From assembly GCF_008330945.1 (NCBI RefSeq), contig NZ_CP043489.1, forward strand, positions 2,925,501 to 2,989,500: a stretch of DNA of 64,000 bases, written 5' to 3'. The DNA comes from Labrys sp. KNU-23. Its GTDB lineage: Bacteria; Pseudomonadota; Alphaproteobacteria; Rhizobiales; Labraceae. The translations under genes and the position numbers were made by a program. The notes beneath the pieces were generated by a model, which saw nothing but the letters and a program-made list of their open reading frames with translations, was not told where the DNA came from and did no database searches. Of this stretch, positions 36,536-45,533 are shown one piece after another. Numbering within the stretch: position 1 is the stretch's first letter; each line of letters opens with the position of its first letter.

Positions 36536-36696
36536 GCAGCCTCGCCTTTACCTGAAGCGCTGGAAAGAAAGAGCCCGCTTCGGCTGAAGCGGACCGAGTT
36601 GCGGAAATCACGCTTCCGGAGCGTTCTGCCGCCGGGGATGCGGCGAGAAGAGGAGGCGATTGTGCCGAATGGCCCGGCCCGGACGGCGACAGACCG

Positions 36697-37896
36697 TCAG
36701 GATCCGGAAGGCCGGCCTGCGACGAGGGCGGTCGAGCGCTTGCGGGCGAAGCCGATATTGACTGCGATCAGCAATTCCGCGAGCGCAGCGACCAGCAGGA
36801 TGACCAGAAAGGTGCTCTTGCCGAAATTGACCAGCACCCAGCCACCGATGACCGGAAAGCCGAAAACGCCGACGAAATAGGACAGGACGAACCAGGTGAG
36901 CGCTGCGTGGCGCATCTCCCGGGGGGTGTCGTTGACTGCCCAGGTCTGGATGACCGGATAGACCAGGCCATAGCCGATACCCGTCAGGATGGCGGCGAGA
37001 ATCTGGAACGCCGGATGGAGGACGACCCCCAGCATCGCCACGACGCCCAGCACCATGGCAGCCAGAAGGCCGGTTGCAAGGGCGACCTGTGGCAGGCCCG
37101 CCAGGGTGCGCGCGAGCAGCAGCCGCGCGGTGACGACCGTGATGGCGTAGACGGCGAAGAAGGTCGCTTCATTCGCTCGCGTCTGCTGCACCAGCGTGGA
37201 CTGGAAGGTCATGAGGCCGGAGAAGACGCAGGCACCCAGCGCCACCATGATGATCGGGCGTATGGAGGCCGTCCGACCGATGACGGCAATGTCGCGCAGC
37301 CAGGGGCGCAGAGCGTCGATACGCGGCTCGCCGGGAGCGAGGGTCCCGAAGATCCAGAGGAGCGCCGAGGCGGCCAGGCAGGCCAGGCCGACCAGCAGGA
37401 ATGCCGTCTCGATCGACAGGCCCGCCTGGTGGACGGCGAAATTGAGCAGGACGGGCCCGCCGCCGATGCCTGCCATCTGGAAGGCGGCGAAGCGCATGAA
37501 CCAGAAAGCCCGGTCGGCGTCGGTGACGCGCTCGGAAAGGGCCATGGGCGCGGCGATGTAGAACATGCCCCAACCCAGCCCGATGAGGAACCCCGGAACC
37601 AGGTCCAGCCCAAAACCGGCATGCGTTGCCGAGGCCAGCAGCAGAAAGCCGGAAGCGACGGCGCAGCAGGCGAACACGCATAGGCGGGCGGCATCGAAGC
37701 GGCCGGACAGCCAGCCGACGAGCGGAACGCCAGTAAAGGTGCCGACCATCGCCGCCCCGAGGGTCAGGCCGGTCTCGATGTCGCCGCCGCCGCGTGCGCG
37801 GTAATAGGAGGCGAGCAGGAAGGTGGCACCGTAACCGGCGGCGGCCAGCATGGTACCGGCGAAGAGAAAAGGAGCGGAGGAGGGGCGCATCGGCAT
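36697..37896 (-). CDS. MFS transporter
   Basis: A 399-residue major facilitator protein with about 12 membrane segments. The loop 2-3 motif is LVGWLSGRFDAARLCVF. The sequence around PVIQTWAVNDTPREMRHAALTW resembles sugar- or drug-efflux members such as YfcJ or AraJ, but the substrate cannot be set. It is divergent from a MocR-type regulator with only 67 bp between the starts, so that regulator probably controls it. Confidence 0.88.
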   Translation of the reverse strand: MPMRPSSAPFLFAGTMLAAAGYGATFLLASYYRARGGGDIETGLTLGAAMVGTFTGVPLVGWLSGRFDAARLCVFACCAVASGFLLLASATHAGFGLDLVPGFLIGLGWGMFYIAAPMALSERVTDADRAFWFMRFAAFQMAGIGGGPVLLNFAVHQAGLSIETAFLLVGLACLAASALLWIFGTLAPGEPRIDALRPWLRDIAVIGRTASIRPIIMVALGACVFSGLMTFQSTLVQQTRANEATFFAVYAITVVTARLLLARTLAGLPQVALATGLLAAMVLGVVAMLGVVLHPAFQILAAILTGIGYGLVYPVIQTWAVNDTPREMRHAALTWFVLSYFVGVFGFPVIGGWVLVNFGKSTFLVILLVAALAELLIAVNIGFARKRSTALVAGRPSGS

Positions 37897-37963
37897 CACC
37901 GTTGAAAGTGGATCGATAAAACGGCAAACTGAAACCTCAATCCAGGGCCACTTCGAGGTGCGG

Positions 37964-39475
37964 ATGCGAGCCACTTCAGCGCCTGACAACCAGGCTCGAT
38001 CGCTGCGCCGCGAGAGCGCTGCGGCAGGCTTTCTTCCCGCGATCGAGGCGCCGTCGCCAGTGCCGGCCGTGCGCCAGCTCTATCTGCAATTGCGCAACGG
38101 CATCGTCGCAGGCCGGCTGCAGGCGGGACACCGACTGCCGTCGACACGCACGGCGTCACGCGAGTGGTCGCTGTCGCGCGGCCTGATTGCCGAATCCTAC
38201 GACATGCTGATCGCGGAGGGATATGCCGTCGGGCGGCACGGATCCGGAACCTATGTCGCAAGCGGCTTGCCGCCCATCCCGATAGGCACGGGCGACGGGC
38301 GCAAGGCAGTCCCGGGAGGCGACAGCCGAGCCGTTTCGACGGCGGCGCGATTGGCCATGCATATCGGGACAGCCCTTCCCCTGCAGGCTCCCTTCACGAC
38401 CGGCCGCGTGATCCATGACATCAAGACAGCCAGCCTGTTGAAACGGCTCACACTTCGACATCTCGACTATACGCGTGACGGTTATCGCGACCCGCAAGGC
38501 GAGGAAACGCTGCGGGAAGCGATCGCCGCCCATCTCATCGCCTCGCGCGGCGTGCGATGCGAACCGGGGCAGGTCTTCATTACCTCGGGTACGCAGCAGG
38601 CCCTCGATCTCACCGTCCGCCTGCTTGCCTCGCCGGGGCAGACGGTGCTGGTCGAAGATCCCTGCTACCCGCCCGCGCGGCAGGCCTTCGCCTTCAATGG
38701 CGCCCGGCTAGGCGGCCTGCCCGTCGATCGGGACGGTTTGATCACGCAGACGCTCGAGACCTATGACGGTCCCCAGCCGGCGGCTGTTTATGTGACGCCC
38801 TCGCATCAATATCCTTCCGGCTCGGCCCTGCCGCTGGCGCGCAGGCTGCAGCTCCTGTCCTTTGCGCAGCAGCGGGGGTGCTGGATCATCGAGGACGATT
38901 ACGACAGCGAGTTCCGCTATGACGGCAGGCCGATCACCTCGCTCCAGGGCCTCGATGCCACCGATCGCGTCATCTATCTGGGGACCTTCAGCAAGGCGCT
39001 GCTGCCCGGGATCCGGGTGGGCTATCTCATCGTTCCCGGCGATCTCGTTGCCGCCTTCAGGGCCGCACGGCCCATCATCGATCGCTTTCCGGCGCCGCTT
39101 CATCAGCGAGTCGTGGCCGATTTCCTGAACGAGGGCTATTTCCCGGCCCATTTGCGGCGCCTGCGCGAGCGCTATCGCGCCTCGCGCGACTTTCTTGCCC
39201 GCTTGCTGAACGAGCGGCTATCGGAGCATCTGATTGCGCCCCTGCCCGAGCAGGGCATTCACTTCACCGTGTGCAGCACGGGAACCTGGACGGATGATCG
39301 CGCCGTGGCGGCAGCCGCGCTCGAAGAAGGCGTCGTCGTTCTGCCGGTATCGCCGATGTGCGTCTCGGCCGCGATCGAACCCAAGCTGTTGCTGGGGTTC
39401 TCGGGATTGACGGACGAGGAGGCCGATATCGGCACCAGGAGATTGTCGCGCGTATTTGCCCGACTGGCGCTTTAG
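37964..39475 (+). CDS. MocR/PdxR-type GntR regulator with aminotransferase domain
   Basis: A 503-residue regulator. Residues ~30-105 are a GntR winged helix (VRQLYLQLRNGIVAGRLQ, then STRTASREWSLSRGLIAESY). The rest is a fold-type I aminotransferase-like domain with the PLP lysine in LGTFSKALLPGIRVGY and the aspartate/tyrosine region in WIIEDDYDSEFRYDG. Such proteins sense PLP or an amino compound. GAGG precedes the ATG at 37964. It likely controls the divergent MFS gene. Its 3' end overlaps the convergent kinase gene by 4 bp. Confidence 0.92.
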   Translation: MRATSAPDNQARSLRRESAAAGFLPAIEAPSPVPAVRQLYLQLRNGIVAGRLQAGHRLPSTRTASREWSLSRGLIAESYDMLIAEGYAVGRHGSGTYVASGLPPIPIGTGDGRKAVPGGDSRAVSTAARLAMHIGTALPLQAPFTTGRVIHDIKTASLLKRLTLRHLDYTRDGYRDPQGEETLREAIAAHLIASRGVRCEPGQVFITSGTQQALDLTVRLLASPGQTVLVEDPCYPPARQAFAFNGARLGGLPVDRDGLITQTLETYDGPQPAAVYVTPSHQYPSGSALPLARRLQLLSFAQQRGCWIIEDDYDSEFRYDGRPITSLQGLDATDRVIYLGTFSKALLPGIRVGYLIVPGDLVAAFRAARPIIDRFPAPLHQRVVADFLNEGYFPAHLRRLRERYRASRDFLARLLNERLSEHLIAPLPEQGIHFTVCSTGTWTDDRAVAAAALEEGVVVLPVSPMCVSAAIEPKLLLGFSGLTDEEADIGTRRLSRVFARLAL

Positions 39476-40926
39476 CGCGCCGCCTTCGTCGCCTGATAGA
39501 ACCGGCGGAAGGCCGCAACCTTTTCGGCATAGGCCTGAGTCAGCTCGGGCCGCGGTTCGGCAACGTCCAGCACCGGTGGCTTGGTGGCGATGGCGGCGAT
39601 CGGTTCGCCGCTGGCGGCGGCGCGCGCCAGGCGGGCAGCGCCGAAGGCCGGTCCCTTTTCCCCGCCGCGATAGCGCTTCAGCCGAAGGCCGAGCACATCG
39701 GCGAGAATCTGCACCCACAAGGCGCTGCGGGCGCCGCCGCCGATCACGGCTGCCTCGCTCAATTCGGTACCGGCCTCCGCCAAGCAGGCCGCGGCATCGG
39801 CGAAGGAATAGGCGACGCCTTCCAGCACGGCCCGAATGAGGTCGGCCTTGCCGGTACCGCCGGTCATGCCGGTGAACAGGCCGGTTGCCTCCGGATCGTT
39901 GTGCGGGGTGCGCTCGCCTGCCAGATAGGGCAGGAACAACACGCTGCCCGGGCCGGGTGGCTGGGCGGCAACGTCGGCCAGCAGCTTCTCGATCGGCTCG
40001 CCGACCAGCCCCGCTGCCCAGGCGAGACAGGAGGCGCCGTTGAGCAAAGCGGCCATCTGCACCCAATGACCCGGCACGGCATGGCAGAACGTATGCAGGA
40101 ACTTGTCGGGCAGCGGCCGATAGTCGCTGCCGGGCACGAAGAACTGGCCGGACGTGCCGATGGAGAGGAAGGCGCCATCGGCAATGGTGCCGATGCCGAT
40201 CGCACCCGCCATGGCATCGCCCGCGCCGCCGGCGACCGGAATGCCGGGCTTGAAGCCGAGGCGGGCGGCGAGCGCCGGGCGCAACTGCCCGGAGATTTCG
40301 GTGCCCTCGATCAGGCGCGGCACCTGGCCGCGCTCGACGCCGGTCGCTGCCAGCGCCGCATCGGACCAGTCGCGCCTGGCCTCATCGAGCCACCAGCTTC
40401 CAGCCGCGTCCGACATTTCGCTGACATGCTCGCCGGTCAGCCACAGGCGCACGAAATCCTTGGGCAGCAACACCCGCTTCAGCTGGGCGCGCAATGCCGG
40501 CTGGTGGCGGGCGAGCCACAGCAGTTTGGGGGCGGTGAAACCGGGAGCGGCCGGCACACCGAGTTGCCAGGCGAGTTCGGGATGGTCTCGGTTGAGCTCG
40601 GCCGCCTCGGCCGCGGCGCGGCCGTCGTTCCACAGCATCACCGGGCCGAGCGGCCGGTCTTCGGCGTCGAGGCAGACGGAGCCATGCATCTGGCCGGATA
40701 GCCCGATGCCTTCCACGCCTGCCAGCAGAGCGGGCTGCTCGGCCCGCCAGCGTGCCAGGATGGCTTCGATCGCCGCGACCCAGTCGTCGGCATTCTGCTC
40801 ACTCAGGCCTGGTCCCGGCCTCGACAGCGAGAGAGGTTGCTCGCTCTCGGCCAGCACGGTCTCACGTTCGTCGACGATGACGGCCTTGACGGCCGAGGTT
40901 CCGATATCGAGGCCGAGATAGAGCAT
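39472..40926 (-). CDS. xylB: Xylulokinase
   Basis: A 484-residue FGGY-family kinase that phosphorylates D-xylulose. It shows LGLDIGTSAVKAVIVDE at the N-terminus, the xylulokinase signature LSGQMHGSVCLD, LWNDGRAAAE and, near residue 255, FLSIGTSGQFF, with AVIGGGARSALWVQILADV in the C-terminal lobe. Xylulose-5-phosphate enters the pentose phosphate pathway. No xylose isomerase or transporter gene is adjacent, so it may serve pentitol or xylulose catabolism encoded elsewhere. Confidence 0.93.
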   Translation of the reverse strand: MLYLGLDIGTSAVKAVIVDERETVLAESEQPLSLSRPGPGLSEQNADDWVAAIEAILARWRAEQPALLAGVEGIGLSGQMHGSVCLDAEDRPLGPVMLWNDGRAAAEAAELNRDHPELAWQLGVPAAPGFTAPKLLWLARHQPALRAQLKRVLLPKDFVRLWLTGEHVSEMSDAAGSWWLDEARRDWSDAALAATGVERGQVPRLIEGTEISGQLRPALAARLGFKPGIPVAGGAGDAMAGAIGIGTIADGAFLSIGTSGQFFVPGSDYRPLPDKFLHTFCHAVPGHWVQMAALLNGASCLAWAAGLVGEPIEKLLADVAAQPPGPGSVLFLPYLAGERTPHNDPEATGLFTGMTGGTGKADLIRAVLEGVAYSFADAAACLAEAGTELSEAAVIGGGARSALWVQILADVLGLRLKRYRGGEKGPAFGAARLARAAASGEPIAAIATKPPVLDVAEPRPELTQAYAEKVAAFRRFYQATKAAR

Positions 40927-41057
40927 GGCGACAATCTCATGCGGGAAGGGTAGTCCTCGGGATCACGAGGGTGATCCTTAGGACCACAAGCCGCTTGATT
41001 TGTCATTATCCCAAAACGCCGAAGCGGCGAGGGACCGGCCCGGCGGTGGCGCCGGCG

Positions 41058-42563
41058 CTACTCCGACAGCAGCCGGCGCAGCAGATCCACTTCCTCGGCG
41101 AGGCCCGTGTCCTTGCCGACCAGTCCCTCGATCTTGCGCACGGCGTGCAGCACCGTGGTGTGGTCGCGCCCGCCGAAGCGGCGGCCGATCTCGGGCAGGG
41201 AGCGCGGTGTCAGCGACTTGGCCAGATACATCGCCACCTGGCGCGGCTTTACCACCGTGGCGGTGCGGCGCAGCGACAGGATGTCGGCGCGGCTGACATT
41301 GTAATGCTTGGCGACGATGCGCTGGATGTCCTCGATCTTGACCCGACGTGGCTCCCGGTTCTTGACGAGGTCGCGGATGGCGGCCTCGGCCGTCTCCAGC
41401 GACATGCCCGAGCCGGACAGGGCCGAATGGGCGAGCAGGCGGTTGACGGCGCCGTCGAGATCGCGGCCATTGGTCGAGACCTGATGGGCGACATAGGCCA
41501 CGACATTGTCGGGCACATCGAAATTGGCGTGATGGGTCCGGGCCGCCTCGATGCGGGCCTTCAGGATCTTGATGCGCAGTTCCTCGTCGAGGGCGCCGAT
41601 CTCCACCACCAGCCCGCCCGACAGCCGCGAGCGCACACGCTCGTCCAGGGTCTCCAGATCGGCCGGCGGCCGGTCAGCCGCCACCACGACCTGCTTGCCG
41701 CCGTCGATCAGGGCGTTGAGCGTGTGGCAGAACTCCTGCTGGATCGACTTGCCGGCCAGGAACTGCAGATCGTCGATGACCAGCAGGTCGATCGCGCGCA
41801 GTTTTTCCTTGAACTGGATCGCCGTCTGCGCCTTCAGGGCGGCGACGAAGCCATACATGAAGCGCTCGGCGGTGAGATAGAGGGCGCGCTTGCCCAGGGC
41901 TTCGGACTGATGCGCGATGGCCTGGATCAGATGTGATTTGCCCAGGCCCACCGAGGCATGGATGAACAGCGGATTATAGGGCAGCGGATCGGCGGCGCCG
42001 GCCTTGGCGACCTGCAGGGCGGCGGCATGGGCAAGCGCATTCGAGCGGCCGATGAAATAGGCATCGAACGACATGCGCCGGTCGAGCGGAGAACCGGCAA
42101 GATCATCTTCGCGTGCCGGTGTTTCCACCGCCCGCAGGAAAGGCACGGCTGGCTTGGCAGCCGCCGCTTCGCCGACGGGCTTGGCGCAGGGCGCAGTGTC
42201 GCGCGTTGCCGGCGGGCGGGCCACGGCCGTGCGGACATTGAGGGCGATATGCGCCGTGCCGGGCAGTTCCGCCGACAGCAGGCCAAGGATCTTGTCGATG
42301 TAATGCGCCTGAATCCAGCTGCGCAGGAAGCGCGTCGGCACGGACAGGCTTACGGTGTCGTCGATGACGGCGTCGAGTTCCAGGCGGGCGAACCAGCTCG
42401 AGAACACGTCCTCGCCATATTCGGCGCGCAGGCGGCGTTTGACGCGATCCCAGGCCGCTGCCGGCTGAATGGTGGCATCGACGGCAACGGGGACCGCATC
42501 CAGGCCGGAAAGGGCTTTTGCGGATTGGCTGGCAACAGCTGACAGGCGTTCGCTCGAGGTCAT
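41058..42563 (-). CDS. dnaA: Chromosomal replication initiator protein DnaA
   Basis: A 501-residue DnaA. Domain I includes FSSWFARLELDAV; the linker domain II (~115-160) is variable. Domain III is the AAA+ part: Walker A ASVGLGKSHL (GKS instead of the usual GKT), Walker B LLVIDDLQFLAGK, and the arginine finger region DERVRSRLSGGL. Domain IV has the DnaA-box-binding signature FGGRDHTTVLHAVRKIEG. ATG at 42563 is used; a TTG at 42593 has GGAG seven bases upstream and would add ten residues, so the start is uncertain. It initiates replication at oriC. Confidence 0.97.
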   Translation of the reverse strand: MTSSERLSAVASQSAKALSGLDAVPVAVDATIQPAAAWDRVKRRLRAEYGEDVFSSWFARLELDAVIDDTVSLSVPTRFLRSWIQAHYIDKILGLLSAELPGTAHIALNVRTAVARPPATRDTAPCAKPVGEAAAAKPAVPFLRAVETPAREDDLAGSPLDRRMSFDAYFIGRSNALAHAAALQVAKAGAADPLPYNPLFIHASVGLGKSHLIQAIAHQSEALGKRALYLTAERFMYGFVAALKAQTAIQFKEKLRAIDLLVIDDLQFLAGKSIQQEFCHTLNALIDGGKQVVVAADRPPADLETLDERVRSRLSGGLVVEIGALDEELRIKILKARIEAARTHHANFDVPDNVVAYVAHQVSTNGRDLDGAVNRLLAHSALSGSGMSLETAEAAIRDLVKNREPRRVKIEDIQRIVAKHYNVSRADILSLRRTATVVKPRQVAMYLAKSLTPRSLPEIGRRFGGRDHTTVLHAVRKIEGLVGKDTGLAEEVDLLRRLLSE

Positions 42564-42653
42564 AGGGCTATCGTCTGACAAAAATGAGTTCAAGAAACAG
42601 CTCCGGCCTCTTCCGGTCTCAGACCGGTGGCAGCAGAGCGCGAATTGATTTTT

Positions 42654-43100
42654 TTAGGACTGAATCCAGGGCAAACCGGAGGCTTTCCAGCCTTCGACAA
42701 TACCACGATGCCGCGAGGCATCCATCGGGCCTTCAAAGCCCGCCGCTATGTTGCGGGCACCCTTCCAGCCGGCAGCCAACATGGCCTGGGCGGCCGCAAG
42801 CGAACGAGCACCCGAACGGCAGAGGAACAGGACGGGCTGGTCCTGACCGACGCCGCGGCGCTCAAGTTCTCGCTCAAGCTGGGAGACGAAGTCGGAAGCG
42901 ACTTCCATGCTGGGGTAACGCTGCCATTCGGCCAGCACAGGTTCCTTGCCGAATGCGGAGAGGTCGGGAACGCCAACGAACGACCATTCGGCCCGGGTAC
43001 GGACATCGACAAGCTGTGCCTTGGGCTGCTGGCTGAGAAGCTCATAGGCTTCTTGCGCCGAAACGTCTCCCGCATAGTCATTCAACCACCCCGACGACAT
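42654..43100 (-). CDS. Rhodanese-like domain protein
   Basis: A 148-residue single-domain rhodanese with the active-site cysteine C94 in LFLCRSGARSLAAA and the substrate-binding start AQLVDVRTRAEWSFVGVPDL. It is likely a sulphurtransferase or a related regulatory protein. The ATG at 43100 follows GGGG. It lies upstream of dnaA on the same strand (60-90 bp gap), so dnaA may be cotranscribed with it. Confidence 0.92.
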   Translation of the reverse strand: MSSGWLNDYAGDVSAQEAYELLSQQPKAQLVDVRTRAEWSFVGVPDLSAFGKEPVLAEWQRYPSMEVASDFVSQLERELERRGVGQDQPVLFLCRSGARSLAAAQAMLAAGWKGARNIAAGFEGPMDASRHRGIVEGWKASGLPWIQS

Positions 43101-43138
43101 GACACCCCAATTCCGTCTTCTTCAGACTTCGTTCGCAA

Positions 43139-43147
43139 TTATACACA
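43139..43147 (+). promoter_or_regulatory. Consensus DnaA box TTATACACA
   Basis: An exact match to TTATNCACA, 39 bp upstream of the rhodanese-dnaA unit. Scanning the rest of 43101-44033 by eye found no second copy with two or fewer mismatches. A single box this near the promoter fits autoregulation by DnaA. Confidence 0.6.
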
Positions 43148-43402
43148 ACACGCCGTGTAACGCCGGCATGGGACACTTCACCAGAAGGTCCACCTCATTA
43201 TTGGTCTCGAAAGCGGCAATCGAATGCTAGAGGCATTACCTTACTGTTTTCAAAACTATACGCAGTCATCAAAGCAAACCCCACCGATGCCCCGGAATGG
43301 ACGGACGTCCGCTCGCAATATCGGGAAGGAACCTACACATGACCCGTTCCGAGAAAAAACATACCGAACCGGCCCAGTCGGGTGCAACAGGCAAATCTCA
43401 AT

Positions 43403-43682
43403 GATTCGTTAATGGCCCCTCAATGTTCCCGATTCGGACAGCAGGCGCCTTCATCACCACAGTCGCAAGGTGTTGAGGAGTCGACGGAATCATGGAGGCG
43501 GCAAAATGACTCAAAAATATTCATTTCGGATGCGTAAAGATTGCGAGGCTTCGTAATTTGCCCTGCGCGTGCCGGGAGGGCTGCCGGGCTACTTTTCTCT
43601 TATCCCATAAGATCATGAAATATATAGGAAAATTTTGACCGACCAGGGAGGGGGGATGGCCGTCCCGGCCAAACCCTGAGTC
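43403..43682. promoter_or_regulatory. Cluster of six GANTC (CcrM methylation) sites
   Basis: GANTC occurs at 43403, 43431, 43478, 43487, 43508 and 43678: six in 280 bp where about one is expected by composition. CcrM, the cell-cycle DNA methyltransferase of alphaproteobacteria, acts on this sequence and affects dnaA transcription in Caulobacter. Confidence 0.6.
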
Positions 43683-43937
43683 AAGGGGAAAGATTGCCCA
43701 GTTCATTGCTATAAGTATTATGATACCTCTCATTGCAAATATTGTTACGAGACAATGACAATCATGGGTCGCGCTTTCCGGCAGGGCTCTACCCGGAACA
43801 AATGTTTCCGATGCGCCGTGGACGGGAAGGGCTGGAACGCCGGCCTGGGGAGGTACGGGGCCGGAACGATGGCGGGCGGCGTCGAAGCAGCCCAGGTCCG
43901 GGCGCCTTCCGTTCCTTCGATCGGGGATGGCAAACAG

Positions 43938-43966
43938 CAAAAAACCCGGCTTCGAGGGCCGGGTTT
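43938..43966 (-). terminator. Rho-independent terminator of rpsT
   Basis: Read on the minus strand: AAACCCGGC, a 7-base loop, GCCGGGTTT, then a run of T residues (the A-run at 43939-43944). It starts 67 bp after the rpsT stop, the right place and direction to end that transcript. Confidence 0.88.
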
Positions 43967-44033
43967 CCATCACCTAAGGGAAGTTAAATAAAGCGGTCGA
44001 TGACCTGTCTTTATTCGACGTCCGCTGTTCGGC

Positions 44034-44300
44034 TCAGGCGCTGAGCTTCTTCACCGCATGGGCCAGGCGAGACACCTTGCGCGACGCCGTGTTGGCCGGC
44101 AGTACGCCCTTCTGGGCGGCGCGCATGATTTCCGGCTCGGCGCTCTTGAGCGCAGCAGCAGCCTTGGTCTGGTCACCGGCAGCGACGGCTTCCTCGACAT
44201 TGCGGATGAAGGTGCGCATACGCGAGCGGCGCGCCTTGTTCACTGCGGTGCGCACTTCGATCTTGCGCGTAGCCTTCTTGGCCGACTTCGTATTGGCCAT
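44034..44300 (-). CDS. rpsT: 30S ribosomal protein S20
   Basis: An 88-residue, lysine- and arginine-rich protein with the S20 start MANTKSAKKATRKI and NKARRSRMRTFIRNVEEAV. S20 binds 16S rRNA in the small subunit. The ATG at 44300 gives the conserved start; an upstream one at 44327 would add nine unrelated residues. It precedes the dnaA unit on the same strand, as in many Rhizobiales, and has its own terminator. Confidence 0.97.
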   Translation of the reverse strand: MANTKSAKKATRKIEVRTAVNKARRSRMRTFIRNVEEAVAAGDQTKAAAALKSAEPEIMRAAQKGVLPANTASRKVSRLAHAVKKLSA

Positions 44301-44457
44301 GATCCCTGCCTGTTCAGCCGGCCGCATCCATAACGATCCCGAGAGATCGCCGAAAGGCCGTGCGTTGCCTGAAATTGATGAGCTGCGGGCGCTATGGGCG
44401 CTCGCAATTGGAAGGCGGCTCTTTACATCCCAATGGCTTCGCCGTCAACGACGGACT

Positions 44458-45255
44458 TCACTGTACCCATGAAATAACGGCCTGATGCAAGGGATTGGTC
44501 GGGTCGAGCAGCAATTTGACGGCAACCGAGCAGCACACCAGCACCAGGAGAGGCCGGATGAGGCGCGCCCCTTGGCGCACTGCCATGTAGGAGCCGGCCT
44601 GGGCGCCCACGAACTGCCCCACCCCCATGACGAGGCCCGCGACCCAGACGATCTTGCCTGCAAGGACGAACAGGATCAGGGCGGCGAAGTTGGAGGTGAA
44701 GTTGAGGAGCTTGGTGTTGGCGGTGGCGTGGATGACGCCATAGCCGCACAGGGCCACGAAGGCGAGCATGAAGAAGGACCCCGTGCCAGGCCCGAACAGG
44801 CCATCGTAGAAGCCGATCAGCGGCGCCATGGTGACGGTGAACAGCGCCGGCGTCATGCGGGCCTTGCCGTCCTCGATGCCGGCCTTGGGCGAGAAGCGCG
44901 AGGAGAAGGCGAAATAGAGTGCCATGGCGATCAGCAGCACCGGCAGCGCCGCCGACAGCAGCGACAGGGGCGCGACGCTCACGGCCGCCACGCCCAGGCA
45001 GGCGCCGAGCAGGGTCGTCACCACCATCCAGCGCGTCTGGCGAAAGTCGATATGGCCGCGCCTGGCGAAGGCGATCACCGCGGAGCCCGAGCCGAAGCTC
45101 GATTGCAGCTTGTTGGTGGCCAGGGCCGCCACGGGATCGAGCCCGGAGAGCAGCAGCGCCGGAATGGTCAAGAGGCCGCCGCCGCCGGCAAGGGCATCGA
45201 CGAAGCCGGCCACCAGGCCGACGGCGCCCAAGATGGCGATGAGAGTCCAGGTCAT
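44458..45255 (-). CDS. TSUP family transporter (TauE/SafE type)
   Basis: A 265-residue membrane protein with about eight hydrophobic segments. It has the two family half-motifs: GFVDALAGGGGLLTIPALLL near the N-terminus and GFYDGLFGPGTGSFFMLAFV in the second half. Such proteins move sulphite, sulphoacetate or other organosulphur anions; the substrate is unknown here. ATG at 45255 is used, though an in-frame ATG at 45306 lies on the edge of a repeat. It is downstream of acvB on the same strand, with a repeat in the 278 bp gap, so cotranscription is uncertain. Confidence 0.9.
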   Translation of the reverse strand: MTWTLIAILGAVGLVAGFVDALAGGGGLLTIPALLLSGLDPVAALATNKLQSSFGSGSAVIAFARRGHIDFRQTRWMVVTTLLGACLGVAAVSVAPLSLLSAALPVLLIAMALYFAFSSRFSPKAGIEDGKARMTPALFTVTMAPLIGFYDGLFGPGTGSFFMLAFVALCGYGVIHATANTKLLNFTSNFAALILFVLAGKIVWVAGLVMGVGQFVGAQAGSYMAVRQGARLIRPLLVLVCCSVAVKLLLDPTNPLHQAVISWVQ

Positions 45256-45306
45256 TTCCACGAGCGAACGTCTTCCTTCCGAAAGGCCTGCAGCCGGCAC
45301 GCTCAT

Positions 45307-45418
45307 AGCGTTTTGCGATTTGTCGGAATCATTTCAAATCGCAAAGGCGCGTTGAACCAAAGAGTCAGAGTAAAAGGGTGTTTTTACCAAAACGCGCTTT
45401 GCTCTAGAGGTCCGGAAG
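45307..45418 (+). repeat. Dispersed palindromic repeat, family A copy 3
   Basis: The best-preserved copy: AGCGTTTTGCGATTT, then AAATCGCAAAGGCGCGTTGAA, then ACCAAAACGCGCTTTGCTCTAGA. It lies in the gap between acvB and the TSUP gene and touches the alternative start of the latter. Confidence 0.78.
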
Positions 45419-45533
45419 GCGGGAAAGCCCCCGGCTAGGCCATCGCAGGCTGCTTGGCAAGCCATTCGCGCTGCCGGAGGCCGCGATGGGAGAAGGATAG
45501 GAAGAGTCCGGGTACCATGTTGACGACCCGCGA

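Larger units (their letters stand above)
43101..44033. promoter_or_regulatory. Gene-free segment between rpsT and the dnaA unit; candidate dnaA control region or origin
   Basis: About 930 bp with AT-rich patches (around 43200-43560, 43600-43640 and 43700-43750) and no convincing gene. It contains one consensus DnaA box, a cluster of six GANTC sites and the rpsT terminator. Short frames near 43521-43990 have no resemblance to any family and overlap the terminator. In several alphaproteobacteria control elements or the origin lie close to dnaA; whether this is oriC is not settled by what I can see. Confidence 0.5.

Noticed and set aside
36575..36592. Hairpin with a 7 bp stem after the LacI gene as a terminator
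   Set aside because: Short stem and no T-run on either strand; too weak to list.
43521..43973. A 150-codon minus-strand frame in the rpsT-dnaA gap
   Set aside because: It overlaps the rpsT terminator, has no family resemblance, and lies in DNA with regulatory rather than coding features.
45416..45533. A possible 27-residue minus-strand peptide between acvB and the TSUP gene
   Set aside because: Too short to judge and without a convincing ribosome site.
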